Source: Bacteroidota bacterium (GTDB lineage: Bacteria; Bacteroidota; Bacteroidia; Chitinophagales; Chitinophagaceae). From it: 50,231 nt of DNA. The notes under the pieces are model-generated. The model had not been told where the DNA came from. It saw nothing but the letters and a program-made list of their open reading frames with translations, and ran no database searches. Shown piece after piece: positions 36,615 through 45,226 of this stretch. Where the stretch lies: positions 1 through 50,231 of the forward strand of contig JAFEAJ010000048.1 of the NCBI GenBank assembly GCA_018266455.1, read 5' to 3'. The number at the start of each line of letters is the position of its first letter. Position 1 is the stretch's first letter. The position numbers were made by a program, and so were the translations under genes.

Positions 36615-37322
36615 ATGGAAGAAGCTTATCACAAATGGTACTCGCCCGCAATCGGCAGAGATTTTGAAATGCTGGTATTTGGTTATAGCGGCCAACCAGT
36701 CATTTTATTCCCCACTTCAAAAGGAAGCTATTACCAGAACAAGGACATGGGCCTGATCGATGCGGTAAGCTGGTTCATCAACAACGGGAAGGTAAAGATC
36801 TATTGCCCCGACAGCATTGATGCGGATAGCTGGTATAACAAGTCTGTTCACCCGGCTACAAGAGCGTATAACCATACTCGTTATGACAGGTTGATTTTGG
36901 AAGAAGTAGTGAGCCGTGCACAAAATGAAACGGGCTATCATAAAATAAGTACCGCAGGTTGCAGTTTCGGTGGTTACCATGCCGTGAATTTCGCATTCCG
37001 CCACCCAAATGTGTCAAATTATTGTTTCCCCATGAGCGGAGCATTTGACATGAAACAATTTACCGATGGCTATTATGATGATAATGTTTATTTCAACAAT
37101 CCGCTTGATTTCATTCCAGGCGATAACGATTCGGAACTGTGGAATATGGGCATTGTGCTGGGCACGGCAGAATTTGATAGCTGCAAAAGCGATAATGAAA
37201 GGCTGAGCGAAATATTGGACCGCAAAAACATCCAGCACTGGCTCGATATCAGGCCTGGCGCTCATCACGACTGGCCGGTATGGAAAGAAATGTTCCCGCA
37301 TTATTTATCGCTGATAAAATAA
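36615..37322 (+). CDS. Esterase (alpha/beta hydrolase), first gene of the ligase cluster
   Basis: 235 residues, cytoplasmic. It is a compact alpha/beta hydrolase with nucleophile Ser117 (TAGCSFGGYHA) and His217/218 (RPGAHHDWPVW), related to the small esterases of COG4947 type. It opens with EEAYHKWYSPAIGRDFEM. It is the first of four co-directional genes: esterase, ATP-grasp, GCS2-type ligase and carboxylesterase, with gaps of 98, 42 and 96 bases. Possible roles are trimming a protecting ester, releasing a peptide product or proofreading. The substrate is not known. Confidence 0.82.
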   Translation: MEEAYHKWYSPAIGRDFEMLVFGYSGQPVILFPTSKGSYYQNKDMGLIDAVSWFINNGKVKIYCPDSIDADSWYNKSVHPATRAYNHTRYDRLILEEVVSRAQNETGYHKISTAGCSFGGYHAVNFAFRHPNVSNYCFPMSGAFDMKQFTDGYYDDNVYFNNPLDFIPGDNDSELWNMGIVLGTAEFDSCKSDNERLSEILDRKNIQHWLDIRPGAHHDWPVWKEMFPHYLSLIK

Positions 37323-37420
37323 AAAAACCAGACCTGGCAAATGCTGAAAACAAAAAAGAACCATATTGTTGCTGACTTTTCCAGGCCTCAACTTTGAAAA
37401 AGCTTAAATAAAAAAACGTT

Positions 37421-38374
37421 ATGAAAAAAATTGGTGTTTTGTTTGGCAAAGAAAGAAGTTTCCCGATGGCATTTGTTGAAAGAGTTAACAGCAAAAATAT
37501 GGAAGGCATTGTTGCTGAACCAGTGCGCATTGATAAAGTGGTACAGGGAGACAACAGCGGCTATGCAGTAATTATCGACCGCATTTCACAGGATGTGCCC
37601 TTTTACCGGGCTTTTCTTAAAAACGCAGCATTGTGCGGGACTGCTGTCATTAACAACCCATTTTGGTGGAGCGCCGATGAAAAATTTTTCAATAATTGCC
37701 TTGCCACAAAAATCGGTGTGCCAGTTCCCAAAACGGTAATACTCCCTTCACGCGACCATCCCGATGATACCACTGATCAGTCTTTTGCCAACCTCGCTTA
37801 CCCGCTGGACTGGGAAAGCATTTTTCATTATGTAGGCTTTCCTGCCTATATGAAACCTTTTGCAGGTGGTGGCTGGAAAAATGTATATAAGCTGCACGAT
37901 GCAGATGACTTCTACCAGAAGCATGCAGAAACCGGCCAATTGGTTATGTTGCTGCAGGAAGAAATTGTTTTCGAAGAATATTACAGGTGTTACTGCATTG
38001 GCGGCAAATATGTGCGCATTATGCCTTATGAACCCCGCAATCCACATCACCTGCGGTATGTAGCAAGTTTTACGCCTTCGCCTGAGCGTTTACAACAAAT
38101 GGAACAGATTGTGCTCCGCATCAATCATTATCTCGGTTATGACTTCAATACGGTGGAATTGGCATTGCGCAATGGCATTCCTTATGCAATCGATTTTTGT
38201 AACCCTGCTCCGGATGCAGAAAAGTCAAGTGTTGGTGAAGATAATTTTAACTGGGTCGTAGAAACAGCTGCCAATTATGCAATAGAAAGGGCCCTCATGC
38301 ACCAGGATGGGGCAGATAACCTGACTTGGGGAGAATACCTAAAAAGAGGCGCAACGAAACAGCAGTTAATATGA
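37421..38374 (+). CDS. ATP-grasp ligase-like protein
   Basis: 317 residues. ATP-grasp features: IGVPVPKTVILPS (98-110), FPAYMKPFAGGGWKNV with Lys145 as the likely nucleotide contact, QEEIVFEEYYRCYCI, and the metal-binding Glu246/Asp258/Asn261 set (NTVELALRNGIPYAIDFCNPAPD region). Such enzymes activate a carboxylate as acyl phosphate and join it to an amine. The N-terminal ~95 residues lack close similarity to GshB, RimK or Ddl that I can see. It is followed 42 bases later by a GCS2-type ligase, so the two probably act in sequence on one substrate. The product is unknown. Confidence 0.83.
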   Translation: MKKIGVLFGKERSFPMAFVERVNSKNMEGIVAEPVRIDKVVQGDNSGYAVIIDRISQDVPFYRAFLKNAALCGTAVINNPFWWSADEKFFNNCLATKIGVPVPKTVILPSRDHPDDTTDQSFANLAYPLDWESIFHYVGFPAYMKPFAGGGWKNVYKLHDADDFYQKHAETGQLVMLLQEEIVFEEYYRCYCIGGKYVRIMPYEPRNPHHLRYVASFTPSPERLQQMEQIVLRINHYLGYDFNTVELALRNGIPYAIDFCNPAPDAEKSSVGEDNFNWVVETAANYAIERALMHQDGADNLTWGEYLKRGATKQQLI

Positions 38375-38416
38375 CTTTCATTAATATCAATTTAGAATAG
38401 CTTAAACTTATACTGA

Positions 38417-39529
38417 ATGGCCAATATCAGCTACAAACATTTTACACTTGGCGTTGAAGAGGAATATATGGTAATCGATCCGCAGACACGCGAGCTAAAA
38501 AGCCATGAACAAAAAATTGTACAAGAAGGGCAGAAGACCATTAAAGACAAAGTAAAAGCGGAAATGCACCAGGCTGTTGTAGAAGTGGGCACCGACATTT
38601 GCCAGAATATTGACGAAGCCTTTGAAGATGTAGCATTGCTTCGCAAAACGATTGCAGGCATCGCCGGGTCTCTCGGCTTATGGGTAGCCGCTTCTGGCAC
38701 CCACCCCTTCAGCCACTGGGAAAATCAGCTCATCACCGACCATGCACGCTACAATGAAATCGTGAACGAGCTGCAGGAAGCAGCAAGGAGCAATCTTATT
38801 TTTGGCCTGCACGTGCATGTAGGCATGGAAAACCGCGAAATGGCCAATCATATCGCTAATTCAACAAGATATTTCCTGCCGCATGTGTATGCGCTCAGCA
38901 CAAATTCTCCTTTTTGGGAAGGAAGAAAAACAGGCTATAAATCTTTTCGCACCAAAGTGTTCGACAAGTTCCCGCGCACAGGCATACCTGAAACTTTTGA
39001 AAGTATCGAAGCTTATGAAAATTATGTGAAGCTGCTGGTGAAAACAAATTGTATCGACAATGCCAAAAAGATCTGGTGGGACCTTCGCGTTCATCCTTTC
39101 TTCAATACTGTTGAATTCCGCATTTGTGATGTACCAATGACTGTTCAGGAAACCATTGCCATAGCAGCGCTGTTCCAGGCAATATGCGCAAAAATTTATA
39201 AGCTGCATTCCCAAAACCTGAACTTCATTCAATATTCACGTGCATTAATAAACGAAAATAAATGGAGGGCGAGCCGTTATGGCATTGACGGGCATTTAAT
39301 CGATTTTGGGAAACAGCAAGAAGTAAATACAAGGGCATTAATTTATGAGCTGCTCGATTTTGTGAATGATGTGGTTGATGACCTTGGCAGCCGCCATGCA
39401 ACAGATTATGTTCACAAAATACTGGAGCATGGCACCGGGGCCGACCGGCAATTAAAGATTTTTGAAAATACGAACAGCCTGACCGAAGTAGTAGATTATA
39501 TCCATTCGCAATTCGCGCATAACATTTAG
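38417..39529 (+). CDS. YbdK/GCS2-type carboxylate-amine ligase
   Basis: 370 residues, the usual length of the YbdK branch of the glutamate-cysteine ligase 2 superfamily. Motifs: LGVEEEYMVIDPQT (11-24) with the Glu ligands, HQAVVEVGTDIC, ASGTHPFSHW, FGLHVHVGMENREMANHIAN, STNSPFWEGRKTGYKSFR and WWDLRVHPFFNTVEFRICD. These enzymes use ATP to link a carboxylate, often the gamma-carboxylate of glutamate, to an amine. E. coli YbdK is only a weak glutamate-cysteine ligase, and the true substrates of this branch are uncertain. Together with the ATP-grasp gene 42 bases upstream this gives two successive amide-forming steps. Confidence 0.9.
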   Translation: MANISYKHFTLGVEEEYMVIDPQTRELKSHEQKIVQEGQKTIKDKVKAEMHQAVVEVGTDICQNIDEAFEDVALLRKTIAGIAGSLGLWVAASGTHPFSHWENQLITDHARYNEIVNELQEAARSNLIFGLHVHVGMENREMANHIANSTRYFLPHVYALSTNSPFWEGRKTGYKSFRTKVFDKFPRTGIPETFESIEAYENYVKLLVKTNCIDNAKKIWWDLRVHPFFNTVEFRICDVPMTVQETIAIAALFQAICAKIYKLHSQNLNFIQYSRALINENKWRASRYGIDGHLIDFGKQQEVNTRALIYELLDFVNDVVDDLGSRHATDYVHKILEHGTGADRQLKIFENTNSLTEVVDYIHSQFAHNI

Positions 39530-39625
39530 GATTCTCCGATGGCTATATAAACTTGAACTTAGGCGCCTTCATACTGAGATATTTTTTTATGTTTTTTTCA
39601 AATCTATTCTGCCAAACTGGTTGCT

Positions 39626-41230
39626 ATGCTTAATAAGAACAATTTCATTCCTGCATTATTTTTTATTGTATTTATCTTCTTGCACGTTTCTTTCTCTTTA
39701 CGGCCCACTCAAAAAAACTCATTCGATGAAGTAAGAATTGAAGGGGGCATTATTTCAGGAACAACAAATGCTACTGGAAACATACATATTTTCAAAGGCA
39801 TCCCTTTTGCTGCACCACCCGTTGGAGAATTGAGATGGAAAGCGCCACAACTTGTGCTGCCATGGCTCGGAACAAAAAAATGTGACGCGTTCGGGCCAAG
39901 CCCAATGCAGGGCAACCCAACCCCCTTCGGCCCCTGGTCAGAAGAATACCTTATTCCTAAAACACCAATCAGCGAAGATTGCCTTTACCTGAATATCTGG
40001 ACTGGCGCCGCTTCAGCAAAAGAAAAAAGGCCGGTGCTGGTATGGATATATGGGGGCGGTTTTGTGAGCGGCGGCAGCGGTGTTCCCATCTATGATGGCG
40101 AAGCCACCGCTAATAAAGGGATTGTGTTCGTAAGCATCAACTATCGAGTTGGCATATTCGGCTTTTTCGCCCACCCCGAACTTACCAAAGAAGCGGGCCA
40201 TCATGCTTCAGGCAATTATGGATTAATGGACCAGATCGCAGCGCTCAACTGGGTGAAAAGAAATATCTCAGCATTTGGTGGCGATCCCGCAAACGTGACC
40301 ATTGCCGGCCAATCCGCTGGTTCAATGAGCGTAAACTGCCTCGTGGCATCACCTCTTTGCAAAGGGCTATTTAAACAGGCTATCGCAGAAAGTGGCGCCA
40401 GTATTTTACAATCAAATTTATTTGGCAAAAACTTGCTTGCAGATGCAGAGGAAGCTGGAATGAAAGTAGCAAAATCCTTACATGCAAACAACATTGCCCA
40501 GCTAAGGAATATGCCTGCTGCCGAATTATTAAAAACTTCAAGCAGCCTGCGTGGGCCGATTGTTGACGGGTATGTGTTGCCTGAGCCAATTGCGGATATT
40601 TTTAAATCGGGCAAGGAAAATGAGGTGGCATTATTAACAGGCTGGAATGAAGATGATGGCGTGATATTTGGGAAACCGCCCTCTTCCGCCGAATTTAAAA
40701 CCCAAATGGAAAAGCAATATGGCGACAATGCACAAAGACTGCTGCGGTTTTACCCTGCCGATAATGATGAGAAAGCTGCTGCATCGCAGGCAAAAATATC
40801 AAGGGATATGATATTTGGCATCCAGAATTATACATGGGCAAATGAGCAGGCTGGCAAAAACATGCACAAAGTATACGTATATCATTTTGCACGCAAGCTC
40901 CCTGCCACTGGCGATTATCAAAAATACGGCGCATTCCACACCGGTGAAGTAGCTTATGCTTATGACAACCTGAAGTTTGTTCACCGCTGTCCATGGGAGA
41001 AAACAGATTATGATTTAGCAGAAACCATGTCTGCCTATTGGGCAAACTTTATTAAAACAGGAAATCCAAACAGCAAAGGGCTTCCCGAATGGCCTGCTTA
41101 CAATACAAAAGATTACCCGGTTATGATATTAAACGAAGGCCCCCATGCTGGCCCATTACCGGGAAGGCAAGGGCTGGATTTCCTGCTCGGGCAAATACAG
41201 AAAAGAAATGGCCTCAACAGCTTTGAATGA
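39626..41230 (+). CDS. Secreted type B carboxylesterase (para-nitrobenzyl-esterase-like)
   Basis: 534 residues. A signal peptide or anchor covers residues 1-25. The canonical carboxylesterase/lipase motifs are SEDCLYLNIW (116-125), GGGFVSGG (143-150), nucleophile Ser230 (IAGQSAGSMS), the acidic residue in the NEDDG region (~345) and His in YGAFHTGEVAY (~437). The length fits the family (500-560). It lies 96 bases after the GCS2-type ligase and reads the same way, so it may be part of that operon and act on its exported product. A general esterase acting independently is the alternative. Confidence 0.9.
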   Translation: MLNKNNFIPALFFIVFIFLHVSFSLRPTQKNSFDEVRIEGGIISGTTNATGNIHIFKGIPFAAPPVGELRWKAPQLVLPWLGTKKCDAFGPSPMQGNPTPFGPWSEEYLIPKTPISEDCLYLNIWTGAASAKEKRPVLVWIYGGGFVSGGSGVPIYDGEATANKGIVFVSINYRVGIFGFFAHPELTKEAGHHASGNYGLMDQIAALNWVKRNISAFGGDPANVTIAGQSAGSMSVNCLVASPLCKGLFKQAIAESGASILQSNLFGKNLLADAEEAGMKVAKSLHANNIAQLRNMPAAELLKTSSSLRGPIVDGYVLPEPIADIFKSGKENEVALLTGWNEDDGVIFGKPPSSAEFKTQMEKQYGDNAQRLLRFYPADNDEKAAASQAKISRDMIFGIQNYTWANEQAGKNMHKVYVYHFARKLPATGDYQKYGAFHTGEVAYAYDNLKFVHRCPWEKTDYDLAETMSAYWANFIKTGNPNSKGLPEWPAYNTKDYPVMILNEGPHAGPLPGRQGLDFLLGQIQKRNGLNSFE

Positions 41231-41530
41231 TTTGGAAAACACAAGAAAGAAACTTAAGCCTGCTTAAAAACAACTTCTTGAATCACCAATCCGCTTCAAC
41301 TTTTCCAAAGCTAATACAAGATGTCTCAGGCTTTGGAAAAGATTAATCGTTGTTATACCAAATCTCTAAAATGAATTTTAAAAAAGCTTCTGAATACTTC
41401 AAAACTCTTCTTATAAACTGGTTATAGGAAATCTTAAATAGCCAACCGGTTATCCCTTATTACAGGCCCTATTCAAATATGGAGAACAGTACCACCTGTT
41501 TGAAAAACCAGTATGGAAGTTTTGATTCTT
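41231..41530. other. Intergenic region between convergent genes
   Basis: 300 bases between the carboxylesterase and the tlpA-like gene. It carries copy 2 of the palindromic repeat (41295-41346). No gene or T-run terminator is visible. Confidence 0.5.
41295..41346. repeat. Palindromic repeat, copy 2
   Basis: 12-bp perfect inverted repeat, CTTTTCCAAAGC (41300-41311) and its complement (41330-41341), with an 18-base loop. The outer 18 bases on the left and 16 on the right are identical to copy 1 at 36276-36344. The two copies lie just outside the run of genes 36615-41230. Confidence 0.8.
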
Positions 41531-42766
41531 TTATTTTTTCAGCAGATCCTCTATAAGCGCATAAAATTCTTTTTTCTGCTCTTCATAATGTTGACCGGTG
41601 CCGGGGCCGTTAAACCCGGTGTGGATTTTTTCCACTTCGCCCTGCCGGTTTAAAAAAATAGTAGTAGGGAACCCCTCAATCTTTTCAATTTGGGGAAGGG
41701 TTTTTTCTTCGCGCATTGTATCATTCACTGAAACCCCGGTTATCAACAACGGGTATTTAACATGAAATCTTTTCTGAAAACTGCCCAGGCTTTTTTGGGA
41801 TCTTGCAAAATCAGTGCTGCGCTCGTAGGCCAGCCCAATTATTTCGAGCCCTCTTTTTTTATACTTATCGTATAGCCCGCTTAGGAATTGTGTTTCATCC
41901 ATGCAGTTGGGGCACCAGGAACCCATGATCTGCAACAGCACTACTTTATTTTTGAATCGGGCATCATTAATTGAAACTTTTTTACCATTGATATCCCGGA
42001 AAGTAAAATCAAAATTTGATTTTCCCGGTTTCATTTTAGTAATGCTGAATTCATCGGGCAGTTTTGCATTTGGGTCTTTATGAGCAATCCAGTTAAGATG
42101 GTAGGTAGGCCCTGAGAAATATTGCCCGCCTGTAATGCTGTCCCCAGCCACTTTTGCCGTGAATAAAAAAGCATGGCCCCCATCGAATGCCGAGAGCTTT
42201 AACGAATCGCCATCCATCACACCTTCCAAAAAACGGTAATCGCCTGTTTCATTTAAAAAAGTCCCTGACACATAATTTCCTTTTTGAACGAACTCGCCTA
42301 CTGAAAATTCTTCAAGTTTTGAGGCATGCAGGAACCTTACAGCCCATCGGCCAGATACATCAACAGTAGCATTCGATGCTCCACCGAACCTTTCAGGCTG
42401 ATTATAAAATGCAGAAAACGGCATGGCCTGATAAGTATCTACCAGCCTTTTCAGCCAAACACCCCGCACTTCGTTTTCATTTATAAATGCTGCCCTAATC
42501 TGGGATTCAAAAAAAGGGAGGACAATAAAAACGGAATCATCTTTTATGGAAATATGATCAGCCAGCAATCTTTCAGATGCATTTTTAATATACAATATTT
42601 TTTTTCCGGTGCTGTCTTTTACTTCAAAGCTGAACACGATCTGCCGCCCGTCGGCTCTTTGTACGATTGCGCGCCATGTGCCGTTCTGCAAATTTTTATT
42701 TTGTGCTTTTGTTATATAACCCGCAATTAGAAAGCCTAATGCTAATAATAATTTCCGCATAGCCAT
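41531..42766 (-). CDS. TlpA-like thioredoxin-fold protein with N-terminal extension
   Basis: 411 residues. The signal peptide ends at YITKAQ (ATG at 42766 or 42760). The first ~245 residues form a beta-rich domain seen in Bacteroidota TlpA-like proteins but without assigned function. The C-terminal thioredoxin domain has VVLLQIMGSWCPNCMDE, a CxxC redox pair at about 288-291, and IEGFPTTIFLNRQGEV. Such proteins reduce or form disulfides in the periplasm, often for cytochrome maturation or oxidative stress. Its partner is unknown. It is a single gene, convergent with the carboxylesterase. Confidence 0.88.
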   Translation of the reverse strand: MAMRKLLLALGFLIAGYITKAQNKNLQNGTWRAIVQRADGRQIVFSFEVKDSTGKKILYIKNASERLLADHISIKDDSVFIVLPFFESQIRAAFINENEVRGVWLKRLVDTYQAMPFSAFYNQPERFGGASNATVDVSGRWAVRFLHASKLEEFSVGEFVQKGNYVSGTFLNETGDYRFLEGVMDGDSLKLSAFDGGHAFLFTAKVAGDSITGGQYFSGPTYHLNWIAHKDPNAKLPDEFSITKMKPGKSNFDFTFRDINGKKVSINDARFKNKVVLLQIMGSWCPNCMDETQFLSGLYDKYKKRGLEIIGLAYERSTDFARSQKSLGSFQKRFHVKYPLLITGVSVNDTMREEKTLPQIEKIEGFPTTIFLNRQGEVEKIHTGFNGPGTGQHYEEQKKEFYALIEDLLKK

Positions 42767-42898
42767 TATTCCTATAAATTCAATGCTGCAAATTTCTATA
42801 CAAAAAATTCAACAGCCAAATGGCTGTTATATGCCATTGAGGGCTTAACAGGATTTGCTAAAAATTCTTTGTTTCTATAATATACCCATTTATGATAA

Positions 42899-43846
42899 TT
42901 AATTTTCTTTCAAATTGGCAAGCATATCAGCAGCCATCTTTTGAAGGTCATATTCATGTGCCCAGCCCCAGTCGTTGCGGGCAAACGAATCGTCAATACT
43001 TTGTGGCCAACTGTCGGCTATGGGCTGGCGGTAATCTGGCGAATATTCAATTGTAAAATCCGGGATATGTTTTTTTATTTCTGCAGCAATTTCTTTTGGC
43101 GAAAAACTAATAGCAGAAATATTATATGAAGTGCGGATAGAAATTTTAGCAGCCGGTGCTTCCATTAAATGGATGGTAGCTTTAATTGCATCGGGCATAT
43201 ACATCATCGGCAGGTAAGTATCTTCTTTCAAAAAACATTTATAATGTTTATGCTCCAGTGCATCATGAAAAATTTCAATGGCATAATCGGTGGTGCCACC
43301 GCCGGGAGCAGACTTGTAACTGATGAGGCCGGGATAGCGGATGCTCCTGACATCCACCCCAAACCGCTTATTGAAATAATTGCACCAGAACTCACCCGCA
43401 TATTTGCTGATGCCGTAAACAGTTATCGGCTCAATAATGGTTTGTTGAGGGCAATCCCTCTTTGGAGAAGTAGGCCCAAAAACGGCAATGCTGCTTGGCC
43501 AGTATACCTTTTGAACCTGTTCTTCCCTGGCAATATCCAGCACGTTCAATAAGCCCTGCATGTTCAGGTGCCAGGCAAGCCCCGGGTTTTTTTCTCCGGT
43601 TGCAGAAAGAATGGCTGCGAGCAGATAGATCTGCGTAACGTTTTGCCGGATTACCTGCACATGCAGCATTTCCTTGTTCATCACATCCAGTGAAACATAA
43701 GGGCCCGTGCCTTTCAGCAACTCATTTTCTTCGCGCAGGTCAGATGCCACCACGTTTGCGTTGCCATACACCTTTCTCAATGCAAGCGTCAGCTCTACCC
43801 CAATTTGCCCGGATGCGCCTATAACCAGGATCTTGTCTTTCATCAT
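42899..43846 (-). CDS. SDR-type L-threonine 3-dehydrogenase / NAD-dependent epimerase family
   Basis: 315 residues. It has an extended short-chain dehydrogenase fold: NAD-binding GASGQIG (9-15), WPSSIAVFGPTSP, the catalytic VYGISKYAGE (YxxxK), RYPGLISYKSAPGGGTTDYA, LPMMYMPDAI and a C-terminal DWGWAHEYDL. The GGGTTDYA and MYMPDAI blocks are typical of the epimerase-like threonine dehydrogenases of Bacteroidota and animals, which oxidise threonine to 2-amino-3-oxobutanoate. The threonine assignment is likely but not certain. ATG at 43846 or 43843. A TAGGTTTG box (43864-43871) lies upstream. Confidence 0.85.
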   Translation of the reverse strand: MMKDKILVIGASGQIGVELTLALRKVYGNANVVASDLREENELLKGTGPYVSLDVMNKEMLHVQVIRQNVTQIYLLAAILSATGEKNPGLAWHLNMQGLLNVLDIAREEQVQKVYWPSSIAVFGPTSPKRDCPQQTIIEPITVYGISKYAGEFWCNYFNKRFGVDVRSIRYPGLISYKSAPGGGTTDYAIEIFHDALEHKHYKCFLKEDTYLPMMYMPDAIKATIHLMEAPAAKISIRTSYNISAISFSPKEIAAEIKKHIPDFTIEYSPDYRQPIADSWPQSIDDSFARNDWGWAHEYDLQKMAADMLANLKEN

Positions 43847-43863
43847 AATTGATTCATGGATTG

Positions 43864-43871
43864 CAAACCTA
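43864..43871 (-). promoter_or_regulatory. -7 promoter box of the threonine-dehydrogenase-like gene
   Basis: On the minus strand TAGGTTTG matches TAnnTTTG. It lies 17 bases upstream of the ATG at 43846 (20 upstream of 43843). No clear -33 element. Confidence 0.4.
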
Positions 43872-43950
43872 TGAAAAAGTTCATAGTTATTAGCTCATGA
43901 CTTGTAGAAATTCTTCGCTATGACCTGCCGACTATAAACCATCAACTTCC

Positions 43951-43958
43951 TATCTTCG
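43951..43958 (+). promoter_or_regulatory. -7-like box directly before kdsA
   Basis: TATCTTCG differs at one position from TAnnTTTG and ends four bases before the ATG at 43963, the same spacing seen at the RlmI-type and PspC genes. It may produce a leaderless mRNA. Confidence 0.3.
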
Positions 43959-43962
43959 CTGC

Positions 43963-44781
43963 ATGAAAAAATTTCTTACCGATATTTTTGCCGGCCAGCA
44001 ATACGATGAAAAAAATTTCTTTTTGATTGCCGGCCCATGTGTAGTGGAAAGCGAAGAACTGATAATGGAAGTGGCCGATAAAGTTTCATCGGTATGCAAA
44101 AGGCTGGGCATTCCTTATATTTTCAAAGCCTCATACAGAAAAGCAAACAGAACAAGCGCCTCTTCATTCACAGGAATTGGGGATGGGAATGCATTAGCAC
44201 TGGTAAAAAAAGTTGGTGAGAAATATAATTTGCCAACCACTTCTGATATTCATGCTCATGATGAAGCGATGCCTGCAGCAAAATTTATTGATGTTTTACA
44301 GATACCTGCATTCCTTTGCAGGCAAACAGATTTATTGATTGCAGCGGCAGGAACAAACAAGATCGTGAACGTTAAAAAAGGGCAGTTCCTCAGTGGGCCG
44401 GCAATGAAATTTGCAGTAGAAAAAATCAGAAAAGCAGGAAACGATAAAATTATATTAACTGAAAGAGGGACTACATTCGGATACCAGGACCTCGTGGTAG
44501 ATTACCGGAATATTCCCTGGATGCAGGATCATGGTGTTCCGGTAGTAATGGATTGCACGCACTCATTACAGCAGCCCAACCAAACAAGCGGCATAACAGG
44601 GGGCAACCCGCAACTGATCAGCACCATTGCCAAAGCCGCTATTGCAGCAGGCGCTGATGGGCTGTTTATTGAAACGCACCCTGATCCCGCAGTTGCCAAA
44701 AGCGATGGAGCGAATATGCTGAAGCTCGATTTGCTGGAAAGCCTGCTGGAAAAACTGGTGAAGCTGAAAAAAGCGGTTTGA
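43963..44781 (+). CDS. kdsA: 3-deoxy-8-phosphooctulonate (KDO-8-P) synthase KdsA
   Basis: 272 residues. It condenses phosphoenolpyruvate with arabinose 5-phosphate to make KDO-8-P for the LPS inner core. Motifs: FFLIAGPCVVESEEL (19-33), FKASYRKANRTSASSFTG, TTSDIHAHDEAMPAA, IPAFLCRQTDLLIAAA, NVKKGQFLSGPAMK, LTERGTTFGYQDLVVD and FIETHPDPAVAKSDGAN. Cys26 in AGPC is the metal ligand of the metal-dependent class; the metal-independent E. coli type has Asn at this position. So this enzyme is predicted to need a divalent metal. Confidence 0.96.
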   Translation: MKKFLTDIFAGQQYDEKNFFLIAGPCVVESEELIMEVADKVSSVCKRLGIPYIFKASYRKANRTSASSFTGIGDGNALALVKKVGEKYNLPTTSDIHAHDEAMPAAKFIDVLQIPAFLCRQTDLLIAAAGTNKIVNVKKGQFLSGPAMKFAVEKIRKAGNDKIILTERGTTFGYQDLVVDYRNIPWMQDHGVPVVMDCTHSLQQPNQTSGITGGNPQLISTIAKAAIAAGADGLFIETHPDPAVAKSDGANMLKLDLLESLLEKLVKLKKAV

Positions 44782-44851
44782 ATATGCGATGGTCGTCTTT
44801 TTCAAAGTGCGAGGATTTATTTGGAAAGATAGCAATCCCATCTCCCATCCC

Positions 44852-45073
44852 CTACCACTCTCTTACGGGGTTTCTTTTGGCGGAAAGTATATAATGCTTA
44901 ATGTTCCTTACAAAGGCAAGAATAAAATAAATGATGAGGGGAGACCCTAACGTGAGGAAAGAAATATAAACAAACCAGGTGCGTATGCGCGAAGTGGCAA
45001 TGCCCAATCTTTCTCCTATAGCAGTACACACGCCAAATGCATGCCACTCGATAAAGTGTTTTATCTTGTACAT
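44852..45073 (-). CDS. Short PspC-domain membrane protein
   Basis: 73 residues. A single PspC-type segment, FGVCTAIGERLGIATSRIRTWFVYISFLTLG, is followed by IIYFILAFVRN, giving one or two membrane helices and a basic tail. PspC proteins sense membrane stress in the phage-shock response of proteobacteria, while short versions in Bacteroidota are uncharacterised. No pspA-like gene is nearby. A perfect TAAATTTG promoter box lies four bases before the ATG. Confidence 0.85.
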   Translation of the reverse strand: MYKIKHFIEWHAFGVCTAIGERLGIATSRIRTWFVYISFLTLGSPLIIYFILAFVRNIKHYILSAKRNPVREW

Positions 45074-45077
45074 ATCA

Positions 45078-45085
45078 CAAATTTA
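45078..45085 (-). promoter_or_regulatory. -7 promoter box directly before the PspC gene
   Basis: On the minus strand TAAATTTG is a perfect TAnnTTTG and ends four bases before the ATG at 45073. Transcription from it would start at or next to the start codon, suggesting a leaderless transcript. Confidence 0.45.
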
Positions 45086-45226
45086 AAAAAAATCGCAAAA
45101 AACGGAAACGTTTGTACTTAAAGGGTAACGCATTTTTAGGTAAATTCGCATCCTCAACAGGAAATTTCATTGTTAAGCATTAGCTAATGAACCCGCCCTG
45201 TTACAACAACTTAAAACATAATCAAT

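Noticed and set aside
40216..40728. 170-codon minus-strand frame opposite the carboxylesterase
   Set aside because: Fully antisense to a gene with intact catalytic motifs; no own start context or domain.
36276..41346. Idea that the two palindromes are ends of a transposable element carrying the ligase genes
   Set aside because: No transposase or integrase is present, no target-site duplication is visible, and the copies have different loops; a dispersed palindromic repeat is the simpler explanation.
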